Shown: piece by piece, positions 8,978-16,863 of the stretch
Position numbering within the stretch: the first letter of the stretch is position 1
How the letters are laid out: each line of letters begins with the position of its first letter
Assembly: GCA_033762195.1 (NCBI GenBank)
Contig: JANRLV010000150.1
Location: 51,337 to 115,336, forward strand
From: SpSt-398 sp033762195
Lineage (GTDB): Bacteria > Bacteroidota > Bacteroidia > Chitinophagales > Chitinophagaceae
Direction: 5' to 3'
Length of the DNA stretch: 64,000 bases
Notes under the pieces: generated by a model
Database searches by the model: none
Seen by the model: the letters and a program-made list of their open reading frames with translations, nothing else
Told to the model about the DNA's origin: nothing
Position numbers and translations under genes: made by a program

Positions 8978-10030
8978 ATGTCTACTTTCTTTGTCATAGC
9001 CATTCTTGTTCTCGGGTTCCTGATCACCTTCCAGATCGCGAAGGCCAGTGAATATGTGTCGGTAATGCGTGGAGAAGAGAATGCCCGTAAACAAAGCAAT
9101 AAGGTCAATGGCTTCCTGATGCTGGCATTCCTGATCGTCGGCCTGTTCGGGGTTTATTATTGTAATGAAAAACTGAAAGGCACCATCCTTGGGGAAGCGG
9201 CTTCAAACCACGGGGAGAAGATCGATACCATGCTTTATATTACCCTGGCCCTGACCTTTGTGGTTTTCGTTCTGACGCAGGTATTACTTTTCTGGTTTGC
9301 CTATAAATACCAGGAATCAGATAGACGTACACCTTACTATTTCCCCCATGATAATAAATTGGAGTTAATCTGGACCGTTATTCCTGCCATTGCATTGACC
9401 GTATTGGTGGGATTTGGTATCTATTACTGGTTTGGCATCACTGGTGAAGCGCCTAAAGACGCGATGGTGGTGGAAGTGACCGGAAAGCAGTTTGGTTGGG
9501 AATTCCGTTATCCGGGAAAGGATGGCGAATTAGGTAAACGTTATTACAAAGAGACAAACGAGGCTAAAAATAATCCACTGGGTCAGCTTTGGGAAGACAA
9601 AGCCAATCATGATGATTTGTACGCTACGCAGGAATTGCACCTGGTGGTCGGAAAGCCGGTGAAGATGGTGATCACCGCCAAGGATGTGATCCATGATGTG
9701 GGCCTGGTCCATTTTCGGATGAAGATGGATGCCGTACCGGGAACACCTACTACAATGTGGTTCACCCCTAAGTTTACGACCAAGCAGATGAAAGAGAAAT
9801 ACGGAGAAAATTTTGTGTACGAGATTTCTTGTGACCAAATGTGTGGCCGCGGGCACTATAGCATGCGGGGCACGATTGTCGTAGAGACTCAGGAAGAGTT
9901 TGACCGCTACCTGGCCGGAATGAAACCCCAGTACCTTGTAGCCAATCCTGATAAGGACCCAAGCATTAAAAAACCGGAAGCCCCGGCAGCCGATACAACC
10001 AAAGTGTTGGCTTCCGTTTTGCAACCTTGA
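8978..10030 (+). CDS. coxB: Cytochrome c oxidase subunit II (CuA, no heme c domain)
   Basis: This is subunit II of the aa3-type heme-copper oxidase; it receives electrons at the dinuclear CuA centre in the periplasm. Membrane segments lie at about 1-20, 45-61, 78-105 and 120-150. The CuA motif is C285-D-Q-M-C289-G-R-G-H293-Y-S-M296. There is no CxxCH motif, so this is not a caa3 subunit with a fused cytochrome c. Electrons must come from a separate cytochrome domain, probably of alternative complex III. The C-terminal ~30 residues are a flexible tail. It directly precedes coxA and follows actF. Confidence 0.95.
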   Translation: MSTFFVIAILVLGFLITFQIAKASEYVSVMRGEENARKQSNKVNGFLMLAFLIVGLFGVYYCNEKLKGTILGEAASNHGEKIDTMLYITLALTFVVFVLTQVLLFWFAYKYQESDRRTPYYFPHDNKLELIWTVIPAIALTVLVGFGIYYWFGITGEAPKDAMVVEVTGKQFGWEFRYPGKDGELGKRYYKETNEAKNNPLGQLWEDKANHDDLYATQELHLVVGKPVKMVITAKDVIHDVGLVHFRMKMDAVPGTPTTMWFTPKFTTKQMKEKYGENFVYEISCDQMCGRGHYSMRGTIVVETQEEFDRYLAGMKPQYLVANPDKDPSIKKPEAPAADTTKVLASVLQP

Positions 10031-10084
10031 TAATATTATAGAAAAACTGATCACGCGTTTAAATACGACGATTAAACAACGATT

Positions 10085-11899
10085 ATGAGTACTGAAGCAA
10101 GTATGCATGCACATGCAGTGACAGAACACCACAATGGTCATGATGGTCACAATGGTCATCATCACCATCATGAAACTTTCGTCAGCAAGTATATCTTCAG
10201 CATGGATCACAAGATGATCGCCCGTCAGTTCCTGATCACAGGGATGGTATGGGCCATCATTGGCGGATTATTCTCCGTGCTGTTTCGTTTGCAACTTGGT
10301 TATCCCGACCAAAGTTTTCCGATCCTGGAAACCTTCTTTGGTAAATGGGCACAAGGGGGAAAGATCCTTCCTGAATTCTATTATGCCCTGGTGACCATGC
10401 ACGGTACCGTACTTGTATTCTTTGTATTGACAGCCGGATTGAGCGGCACATTTGCCAACCTGCTTATTCCCCTGCAGATCGGTGCGCGTGATATGGCATC
10501 TCCCTTCCTGAACATGTTGTCCTACTGGTTCTTCTTCCTTGCCAGTCTGGTAATGATCGGTTCCTTGTTTATTGAAACAGGCCCTGCCAGTGGTGGATGG
10601 ACCATGTACCCGCCATTGAGCGCTGTGCCACAGGCCGGATTGGGTTCCCGCCTTGGAGCTGATCTGTGGTTGGTGAGTATGGCCCTGTTTATTGTTTCTT
10701 CTCTCCTCGGAGGTTTGAACTATATCTCTACCGTATTAAATATGCGTACCAAGGGTATGAGTATGACCCGTATGCCGTTGACCATGTGGGCCATGTTCTT
10801 TACTGCGGTACTGGGCGTATTGTCTTTCCCGGTATTGTTGTCCGGAGCCATCCTGCTCCTGTTCGACCGTAACCTGGGTACCAGCTTCTACCTGAGTGAT
10901 ATCGTGGTGAATGGAGAGATCCTTTCCAATGAAGGAGGTAGCGCCATTCTTTACCAGCACTTGTTCTGGTTCCTTGGACACCCCGAAGTGTATATCATTC
11001 TCTTGCCCGCGATGGGTATGGTATCTGAGATATTGAGTGTGAATTCACGCAAACCGATCTTTGGATACATGGCGATGGTGGGGTCTCTGTTCGCTATTGC
11101 GATCCTCGCCTTCCTGGTATGGGCACACCATATGTTTGTCACGGGGTTGAACCCCTTCCTGGGCGCCTTCTTCGTATTGCTAACGCTTTTGATCGCGGTG
11201 CCATCGGCCATCAAGGTATTTAACTGGCTGACCACCTTATGGCGGGGAAATATCCGGTTTACACCGGCAACCCTGTTTGCCATTGGTTTTGTAAGCTTGT
11301 TCATCTCCGGTGGTTTGACCGGTATCTTCCTGGGTAACTCCACTATTGATATTCACCTGCATGATACCATGTTTGTGGTGGCCCACTTCCATATTGTAAT
11401 GGGTGTGGCTTCCTTCTTTGGTATGTTTGCCGGGGTGTACCATTGGTTCCCGAAGATGTTTGGTCGTTATTTGAACAATACCCTTGGATATATCCATTTC
11501 TGGGTCACCTTTATTTGCGCCTACCTGATCTTCTGGCCCATGCACTATCAGGGATTGGCCGGGGTACCACGTCGTTACCTGGAAAAATCAGCGTGGAACT
11601 CCTTTAACCAATTTGGAGATCTGGATAAAATGATCACGGTGGCTTCCATTGTCGTATTTGCCGTGCAATTGATGTTCATATTCAATTTCTTTTATTCAAT
11701 TTTCAAAGGCAGAAAAGTGCGTACCCAAAACCCCTGGGGAGCGAATACTTTGGAGTGGACCACACCGATCAACCCGGGTCATGGTAACTGGGAAGGAGAA
11801 ATTCCTGAAGTACACCGTTGGGCGTATGATTATGGTAAGGATGGTGTAGAGTTCATCCCCCAAACAGTTCCTGTTGGCGAAAATGAGAGTAAACATTAA
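10085..11899 (+). CDS. coxA: Cytochrome c oxidase subunit I
   Basis: Subunit I holds heme a and the heme a3-CuB site where oxygen is reduced and protons are pumped. H106 (TMHGTV) is a likely low-spin heme ligand. H299-P-E-V-Y303 is the CuB His with the Tyr that is cross-linked in A-type oxidases. H434 and H436 (VVAHFHIVMG) fit the a3 and a axial ligands. About twelve membrane helices are present. The 604-residue length is normal. Unusual is a His-rich cytoplasmic N-terminus at residues 8-29 containing about a dozen His. The gene lies between coxB and ctaB. Confidence 0.96.
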   Translation: MSTEASMHAHAVTEHHNGHDGHNGHHHHHETFVSKYIFSMDHKMIARQFLITGMVWAIIGGLFSVLFRLQLGYPDQSFPILETFFGKWAQGGKILPEFYYALVTMHGTVLVFFVLTAGLSGTFANLLIPLQIGARDMASPFLNMLSYWFFFLASLVMIGSLFIETGPASGGWTMYPPLSAVPQAGLGSRLGADLWLVSMALFIVSSLLGGLNYISTVLNMRTKGMSMTRMPLTMWAMFFTAVLGVLSFPVLLSGAILLLFDRNLGTSFYLSDIVVNGEILSNEGGSAILYQHLFWFLGHPEVYIILLPAMGMVSEILSVNSRKPIFGYMAMVGSLFAIAILAFLVWAHHMFVTGLNPFLGAFFVLLTLLIAVPSAIKVFNWLTTLWRGNIRFTPATLFAIGFVSLFISGGLTGIFLGNSTIDIHLHDTMFVVAHFHIVMGVASFFGMFAGVYHWFPKMFGRYLNNTLGYIHFWVTFICAYLIFWPMHYQGLAGVPRRYLEKSAWNSFNQFGDLDKMITVASIVVFAVQLMFIFNFFYSIFKGRKVRTQNPWGANTLEWTTPINPGHGNWEGEIPEVHRWAYDYGKDGVEFIPQTVPVGENESKH

Positions 11900-11931
11900 A
11901 AAATACAGCCCTGAAAGAAGATAAGATTTTG

Positions 11932-12834
11932 ATGGGAGAGGATAACATTAAGGGGCAGGTAAGTTCTTTTACAATTTCCGGGAAGATCAGGGACTATGGT
12001 AAGCTTATAAAAATGTCCCTCAGCATCATGGTGGTTTTTTCCGCTGTGATCAGCTATCTGTTGGCGCCCAAAGTGGTGGCTTATGACTGGACCAGTATTC
12101 TGCTTTTATTTATAGCAGGTATGTTGGTAACAGGAAGCGCTAATGCGGTGAACCAGGTAGTAGAGCGGGATACGGATGCGTTGATGAAACGAACAGCATC
12201 CCGACCTGTGGCTGCTGGGCGAATGAGCGTGACCGAAGGCTGGGCTTTTTCGATCATTACCGGGGTGGCGGGTGTATTCCTGCTGGCCTGGTTCTTCAAT
12301 GGTGTTTCGGCGGCGATAGCGGCATTTAGTTGGTTTCTGTATGCTTTTATCTATACCCCGTTAAAGAAAGTAAACGCCATTTCAGTGATCGTGGGAGCTG
12401 TGCCAGGTGCGTTGCCTTGTTTGATCGGATGGGCCGCCGGGGATGATCAGTTATCTGCAGGAGGCTGGATCCTTTTTGCTTTTCAGTTTTTATGGCAGTT
12501 TCCCCATTTCTGGGCGATTGCCTGGCTGGCACACAAGGATTATTCGGCAGCAGGTTTTCGGTTATTGCCAGGCGAAAAGGACCCTACGCGATACACGGCT
12601 TTGCAGTCGATCCTTTATTCCCTGTTGCTCTTTCCCATAGGCTTTGCGCCTTACCTGACGGGAATGACAGGATGGGTAAGCGCGATCATTGTAACGGTAG
12701 CCAACCTGTTTATGCTTTGGCAATCGGTTCGTTTGTACCGGGAAATGGAAGCCAAAGCCGCCCGGAGAGTCATGTTTGGAAGTTATATCTACCTGCCAGT
12801 GGTTTTACTGGCCTGGTTGATCGATAAAGTGTAG
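11932..12834 (+). CDS. ctaB: Protoheme IX farnesyltransferase (heme O synthase)
   Basis: CtaB/CyoE converts protoheme to heme O with farnesyl diphosphate, the first step of heme A synthesis for the aa3 oxidase. The UbiA-type aspartate-rich motif is visible at about residues 67-75 (NQVVERDTD), followed by MKRTASRPVAAGR. Eight to nine hydrophobic segments are present. The start was placed at the ATG at 11932; a TTG directly before it would add one residue. The gene follows coxA by 32 bp. The partner enzyme, heme A synthase (ctaA), is at 36.9 kb. Confidence 0.95.
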   Translation: MGEDNIKGQVSSFTISGKIRDYGKLIKMSLSIMVVFSAVISYLLAPKVVAYDWTSILLLFIAGMLVTGSANAVNQVVERDTDALMKRTASRPVAAGRMSVTEGWAFSIITGVAGVFLLAWFFNGVSAAIAAFSWFLYAFIYTPLKKVNAISVIVGAVPGALPCLIGWAAGDDQLSAGGWILFAFQFLWQFPHFWAIAWLAHKDYSAAGFRLLPGEKDPTRYTALQSILYSLLLFPIGFAPYLTGMTGWVSAIIVTVANLFMLWQSVRLYREMEAKAARRVMFGSYIYLPVVLLAWLIDKV

Positions 12835-12862
12835 TTGAAATTGTGTAAAATTTAAAAGCGAG

Positions 12863-13432
12863 ATGGATATCGTGAGCACAGTAGAACAAAAGAGAATGCA
12901 CCCCAGCAAGTTTACCTTGTGGGTGGCTATCGGCAGTATCATTATGATGTTTGCCGGTTTGACAAGCGCCTATATTGTCAAGAGTAGCCAGGCGGGATGG
13001 CGGGAGATCGTACTTCCCACCGTATTTTGGTACTCTACTGCGGCGATATTGTTGAGCAGTTTGACGGTGCAGATGGCCTTACGCTCTTTTAAGCAAAGGG
13101 AGATGAGCAAGTACCGGATCCTGATTGCGGTAACATTTATACTGGGGGCTTTATTTGTGGCCCTTCAGTGGATCGGTTTCCGACAATTATGGGATAGCGG
13201 GGTACAATTCAAAGGGGCATCAGGTGCAGGGCAGTTCCTGTATGTGATTGCCGGATTGCATGCCGTTCACGTGATCGGCGGGGTGATCGCCCTGTTGGTG
13301 ATGTTCATCAAGGCCTTTTTTGGAAGATCAAGAAATTATAGCAATACCCCGGTGGAAGTAGCAGCAACCTATTGGCATTTTGTTGACCTGCTTTGGATCT
13401 ACCTGGTGGTGTTCTTTACCTGGATAGGGTAA
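12863..13432 (+). CDS. coxC: Cytochrome c oxidase subunit III, short form
   Basis: This is a heme-copper oxidase subunit III with five hydrophobic helices in 189 residues, which matches the short form of the family. The conserved helix GLHAVHVIGGVIALLVM lies at about residues 130-150, and the ending ATYWHFVDLLWIYLVVFFTWIG is a hallmark of subunit III. It is followed after 34 bp by a second, longer subunit III gene, an arrangement common in Bacteroidota. Which of the two is the structural subunit cannot be decided from sequence. Confidence 0.93.
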   Translation: MDIVSTVEQKRMHPSKFTLWVAIGSIIMMFAGLTSAYIVKSSQAGWREIVLPTVFWYSTAAILLSSLTVQMALRSFKQREMSKYRILIAVTFILGALFVALQWIGFRQLWDSGVQFKGASGAGQFLYVIAGLHAVHVIGGVIALLVMFIKAFFGRSRNYSNTPVEVAATYWHFVDLLWIYLVVFFTWIG

Positions 13433-13466
13433 GCATATAGTTAAAATTTAAACCTAAAACGACGAC

Positions 13467-14339
13467 ATGGCTTCTACAGTAACGGCGCATCAAACCAAGT
13501 GGTGGAGTGGGGGTAAGAGCCCATTCAACCTCGAGTATGGCAAACTCATGATGTGGTATTTTCTTATGAGTGATGCCTTCACTTTTGGCGCCTTCCTGAT
13601 CTCTTATGGTACGGTCCGCTTTTCTCAGAATTTCTGGCCCGACCCTAACGTAGTGTTTAATGCCTTTCCCGGTGCCGGTCATGCCAACCTGCCCCTGGCC
13701 TTTGTGAGTGTAATGACCTTTATCCTGATCATCAGCTCGGTGACCATGGTATTGGCGGTGCATGCCGGGCATAACAATGATAAGAAAGGAGTAGTTAAAT
13801 GGTTGTTCTGGACCATCGTAGGAGGTCTGGCTTTCCTTGGCTGTCAGGCTTGGGAATGGACCCACCTGCTGACTGGGGAACATGCCACACTGGTAAGCGG
13901 TCATATTGAACTGCTTCCTCAAACCACCAGTGTGAACCCTTGGGGACCACTGGTAGATGGCGCTGCTGTAACCGATGCGCTGAAGAATTCAACACCTCAG
14001 GTTTTAGCCCGACTGGTACATGAGCATGATGCTACCCGCTCGATTGAGCAACTGGTGGCCATGCCCAAAGATCAATTGCTGGCTATGGTCAATACCGCAG
14101 AATTACATGTACGCGAAACAGGCCCTGTTGCTTTTGGCGGTTATTTCTTTGGCATCACTGGTTTCCATGGATTTCACGTATTCTCCGGGGTCATCATCAA
14201 TATCATCATGTTGATCATGACACAAAAAGATGTATTTGCCCGTCGTGGTCATTACCTGATGATCGAGAAGGCCGGATTGTACTGGCACTTTGTAGACCTG
14301 GTATGGGTATTTGTATTCCTTTGTTTCTATCTGATCTAA
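13467..14339 (+). CDS. coxC: Cytochrome c oxidase subunit III, long form with a large insertion
   Basis: This second subunit III homologue has 290 residues. The N-terminal half carries two to four helices. A hydrophilic stretch of about 80 residues (roughly 135-215) interrupts the bundle, and the C-terminus ends in the family signature GLYWHFVDLVWVFVFLCFYLI. The insertion, rich in His and Ala, is absent from the preceding short subunit III and probably lies outside the membrane. The gene is 34 bp after the first subunit III and 33 bp before subunit IV. I infer that both belong to the same aa3 oxidase. Confidence 0.92.
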   Translation: MASTVTAHQTKWWSGGKSPFNLEYGKLMMWYFLMSDAFTFGAFLISYGTVRFSQNFWPDPNVVFNAFPGAGHANLPLAFVSVMTFILIISSVTMVLAVHAGHNNDKKGVVKWLFWTIVGGLAFLGCQAWEWTHLLTGEHATLVSGHIELLPQTTSVNPWGPLVDGAAVTDALKNSTPQVLARLVHEHDATRSIEQLVAMPKDQLLAMVNTAELHVRETGPVAFGGYFFGITGFHGFHVFSGVIINIIMLIMTQKDVFARRGHYLMIEKAGLYWHFVDLVWVFVFLCFYLI

Positions 14340-14372
14340 ACCCACAAAAAAATTAATTAATACTATTTCCCC

Positions 14373-14798
14373 ATGGAGCACAATACCATTTCCCCAGAGA
14401 TCACTTTCCAGCATCATACGGATGATGCGGAGTTCAAGAAGCGGATCCGAAAGACCACGATCCTTCTGTCTGTGATCACGATCATTGAACTGGCTATCGG
14501 TTTGGCGATCTATAACATTCACAAAGGGGAAAATCCCAGTGAACTGTTGGTCCTCATGTTCAAAGGACTTGTTTGTATCCTGACCCTGGCAAAAGCTTAT
14601 TATATCGTTTCGATATTCATGCACCTGGGCGATGAGATCCGGAATATGATCATGACGATCGTAGTGCCCTTATTGCTTTTTATCTGGTTCATTGCGGCGT
14701 TTTTGATTGATGGTAATTCTTACAAGAACCTGCGGAACAAATATGACCCGCATTTCAAGGAGCGCACGACCGTAGAACACAAGAGCGGCAAACATTGA
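14373..14798 (+). CDS. coxD: Cytochrome c oxidase subunit IV family membrane protein
   Basis: The 141-residue protein has three hydrophobic helices at about 31-50, 57-80 and 93-113 with a charged C-terminus (FKERTTVEHKSGKH). This fits the prokaryotic subunit IV family that accompanies aa3 and bo3 oxidases and helps stability or assembly. Position directly after the two subunit III genes supports this. It is the last gene before the strong terminator at 14840-14865 and so closes the main act-cox transcript. Confidence 0.85.
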   Translation: MEHNTISPEITFQHHTDDAEFKKRIRKTTILLSVITIIELAIGLAIYNIHKGENPSELLVLMFKGLVCILTLAKAYYIVSIFMHLGDEIRNMIMTIVVPLLLFIWFIAAFLIDGNSYKNLRNKYDPHFKERTTVEHKSGKH

Positions 14799-14839
14799 TG
14801 GTCCCGGGGTACAGCGTGAACGAATTAAATGACGATAAG

Positions 14840-14865
14840 ACCACTGCCCCGGCAGTGGTTTTTTT
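14840..14865 (+). terminator. Intrinsic terminator after the act-cox operon
   Basis: A perfect 9-bp stem (ACCACTGCC/GGCAGTGGT) with a 2-nt loop is followed by a run of seven T. It lies 41 bp after coxD and 16 bp before the SCO gene. It should end or attenuate the act-cox transcript, so the SCO and DUF420 genes need readthrough or their own promoter. Confidence 0.9.
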
Positions 14866-14880
14866 ATAAAAATATCTCCT

Positions 14881-15711
14881 GTGAACAAGAAAGCATTTCT
14901 GGCCCTTTTGATGGCATTGATCATTCCGCTGATCTGTTATTTTGTAGTAAAACAATTCAGCTCGGAAGCGGTGCAGATGCCCCGTCGATTCTTTAGTGAC
15001 TCTACCGAAGTGGATACGGTCAGGGGTAAATTGTACAGCGATACTGCCTGGCACCGGGTCCCTGATTTTACCTTCACCAATCAATTGGGGCAGAAAGTGT
15101 CGATGAGCGACCTGAAATATGTAAAAAATGGCGATACGCTCAATAAGATCATCGTTGCCGATTTTTTCTTTACCCATTGCCCGACGATTTGTCCCGGAAT
15201 GACGGCCAATATGCGTAAGCTGCAGACCTCAATCAAGAAAGCACAGCGGGTTGGTAATACCACACCTGATTTTATCCATTTTATCTCCTTTAGTATTGAC
15301 CCGGAACGGGATTCCGTACAGCAATTGAAGAAATGGGCCGACCGGTTTCAGATCAACCCCGAGATGTGGTGGTTATTGACCGGTGACCGTAAGCAGATCT
15401 ATGACCTTTCGCTCAATGAAATGAAATTGATCGCCGTGGATGGGGAGGGTGTTGATACCAATTTCATCCATACCGATAAATTTGTGCTCATTGATGGGGA
15501 TCGCATCATACGGGGATACTACAATGGGCTGGATAGCATAAGCCTCGCCCGTTTGTCCAATGATATAATTTTTCTGAGCCTGGAGAAGAACCGGAATAAG
15601 AAAAGTTTCTTTTCCGGTAAACTAGAATTGATCGCCGTTGTTTTCCTTTTGGCCCTTGTGGGACTGGGCCTTTTTCTGCTTGTTTTACGTAAAACCAAAA
15701 ACCAAAATTGA
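14881..15711 (+). CDS. SCO1/SenC family copper chaperone
   Basis: SCO proteins deliver copper to the CuA site of oxidase subunit II. The thioredoxin-like domain carries the copper-binding C100-P-T-I-C104-P-G-M motif, and a His near residue 200 (NFIHTDK) is the likely third ligand. A membrane segment at about 5-23 anchors the N-terminus. A second hydrophobic helix at the C-terminus (residues ~248-268) is less usual for SCO proteins. The start codon is GTG, which places the N-terminal anchor correctly. The gene follows the terminator after coxD and overlaps the next gene by 4 bp (ATGA), so the two are translationally coupled. Confidence 0.92.
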   Translation: MNKKAFLALLMALIIPLICYFVVKQFSSEAVQMPRRFFSDSTEVDTVRGKLYSDTAWHRVPDFTFTNQLGQKVSMSDLKYVKNGDTLNKIIVADFFFTHCPTICPGMTANMRKLQTSIKKAQRVGNTTPDFIHFISFSIDPERDSVQQLKKWADRFQINPEMWWLLTGDRKQIYDLSLNEMKLIAVDGEGVDTNFIHTDKFVLIDGDRIIRGYYNGLDSISLARLSNDIIFLSLEKNRNKKSFFSGKLELIAVVFLLALVGLGLFLLVLRKTKNQN

Positions 15712-16250
15712 TGTTACCTGCTGTTTGGAAAAAGAATGATAAGAAGGCCAGGTTCCTTATTCTCAGTTTTTCGCTGATTGTATTTACGGCTGTGGTGGCT
15801 TTAGGCCGCATTAGTCTGGATGTTGACCTTGGGTTTGACGTACATATTTTCGCCAAAGCCAATGCAGTAATAAATACCTGTGTGGCCATTCTTTTATTGG
15901 CAGCATTGCTGGCGGTAAAGGGTAAAAAGTACCTGTTGCATAAGCGCCTGATGATGACGGCCATGGTACTATCCATCTTGTTTTTGGTCAGTTATATCGC
16001 GCACCATCTTTTTGCCGGGGAGACCAAGTTTGGCGGGGAAGGTTTTTCAAAGACCATTTATTATTTGATCTTATTTACGCATATCCCCCTTGCGGGTATC
16101 ATTCTGCCCTTTATTCTTTATACAGCCTATTATGGGCTCACCGGAGAATTTGGTCGTCATAAAAAAACGGCGCGGATCACCTGGCCTGTTTGGTTTTATG
16201 TAGCGGTGACAGGTGTGGTGGTATATTGGATGATCAGTCCCTATTATTGA
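15708..16250 (+). CDS. DUF420 membrane protein, probable oxidase assembly factor
   Basis: The protein has 180 residues with five hydrophobic helices and conserved His residues (HKRLMMTAM, HHLFAGETKFGG, HIPLAG), the pattern of DUF420. Members such as CtaM/YozB are needed for maturation of heme A-containing oxidases in Firmicutes. Coupling to the SCO gene by a 4-bp overlap and the neighbouring cox operon support a similar role here. Whether it handles heme or copper is not shown by the sequence. Confidence 0.85.
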   Translation: MMLPAVWKKNDKKARFLILSFSLIVFTAVVALGRISLDVDLGFDVHIFAKANAVINTCVAILLLAALLAVKGKKYLLHKRLMMTAMVLSILFLVSYIAHHLFAGETKFGGEGFSKTIYYLILFTHIPLAGIILPFILYTAYYGLTGEFGRHKKTARITWPVWFYVAVTGVVVYWMISPYY

Positions 16251-16256
16251 TACTTA

Positions 16257-16682
16257 CTACGGAAGGAAATACTTCAGGAAACCGAAAATCGCCAGTATTT
16301 GAGTGATCCAGCATACAAACATCCATTTGTAGATATTCCCAAATTTCCCTTCAATAACGGTAAACCTTCTTTCGATTTCAACGAACTTATTATCAATACT
16401 CGTAAATCTCCTTTCGATTTCAACAAACTTACCCTCAATAACAGTAAACCTGCTTTCGATATCAGCAAACCCCTTTTCCATCCTAACGGCTAGCTCATTA
16501 TCTCGTTCCCGCGAAGCCGTTTCGGCCTCCCAGAAATCCTTTTTGGTCACTAAGAGTGAAATTCGATAATCCATTTCGGTAACTATTTTTTCATCGATAA
16601 ATGAAACAAGGGTTTCGGTAGTTTCAAGTCCCAGCTTTGGCTCCAGGGAATCATAGAGTTTTTTCACAGTTCGCGACTTCAT
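16257..16682 (-). CDS. Membrane-anchored coiled-coil protein with heptad repeats
   Basis: No enzymatic family is recognised. The N-terminal ~75 residues are mixed and charged. A coiled coil follows with near-identical 11-residue units of the type FVEIERRFTxI and FTVIEGKF, and then a single C-terminal membrane helix (about 120-138) with a very short tail. The layout resembles tail-anchored DUF1640/Bdr-like coiled-coil proteins. The ATG at 16682 was chosen; a TTG at 16712 would add ten residues. It is transcribed against the two flanking oxidase clusters, ending 7 bp after the DUF420 stop. A role in either oxidase is not supported. Confidence 0.65.
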   Translation of the reverse strand: MKSRTVKKLYDSLEPKLGLETTETLVSFIDEKIVTEMDYRISLLVTKKDFWEAETASRERDNELAVRMEKGFADIESRFTVIEGKFVEIERRFTSIDNKFVEIERRFTVIEGKFGNIYKWMFVCWITQILAIFGFLKYFLP

Positions 16683-16822
16683 CGGATCAAGTTTAGTCAA
16701 AACTACTTTCAACCTAAATGCCTGACAAGGGCGGAAATACGAAGTCAGACAGGAGTTTATACGAAGGTGCCTGACCTTTCTCAGGTTTTTGGCTGACCCC
16801 CCTCATTTCCTTGCTCCCCTTT

Positions 16823-16848
16823 TCCGGCAATCTTTGTTCATTGCCGGA
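16823..16848. promoter_or_regulatory. Palindrome upstream of ccoI
   Basis: TCCGGCAA at 16823-16830 and TTGCCGGA at 16841-16848 form an 8-bp inverted repeat with a 10-nt spacer, 16 bp before the ccoI ATG. It could be a regulator site or a hairpin in the leader. It does not match the FNR/FixK consensus. Confidence 0.35.
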
Positions 16849-16863
16849 TACCGGCGTCTTTTT

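Noticed and set aside
9830..9865. Heme c motif in CoxB
   Set aside because: CDQMCGRGH is the CuA site, not CxxCH; there is no cytochrome c domain in this protein.
9530..10210. Open frame of 226 codons on the - strand spanning coxB and coxA
   Set aside because: It overlaps two certain oxidase genes and shows only low-complexity His/Met stretches derived from the coxA His codons.
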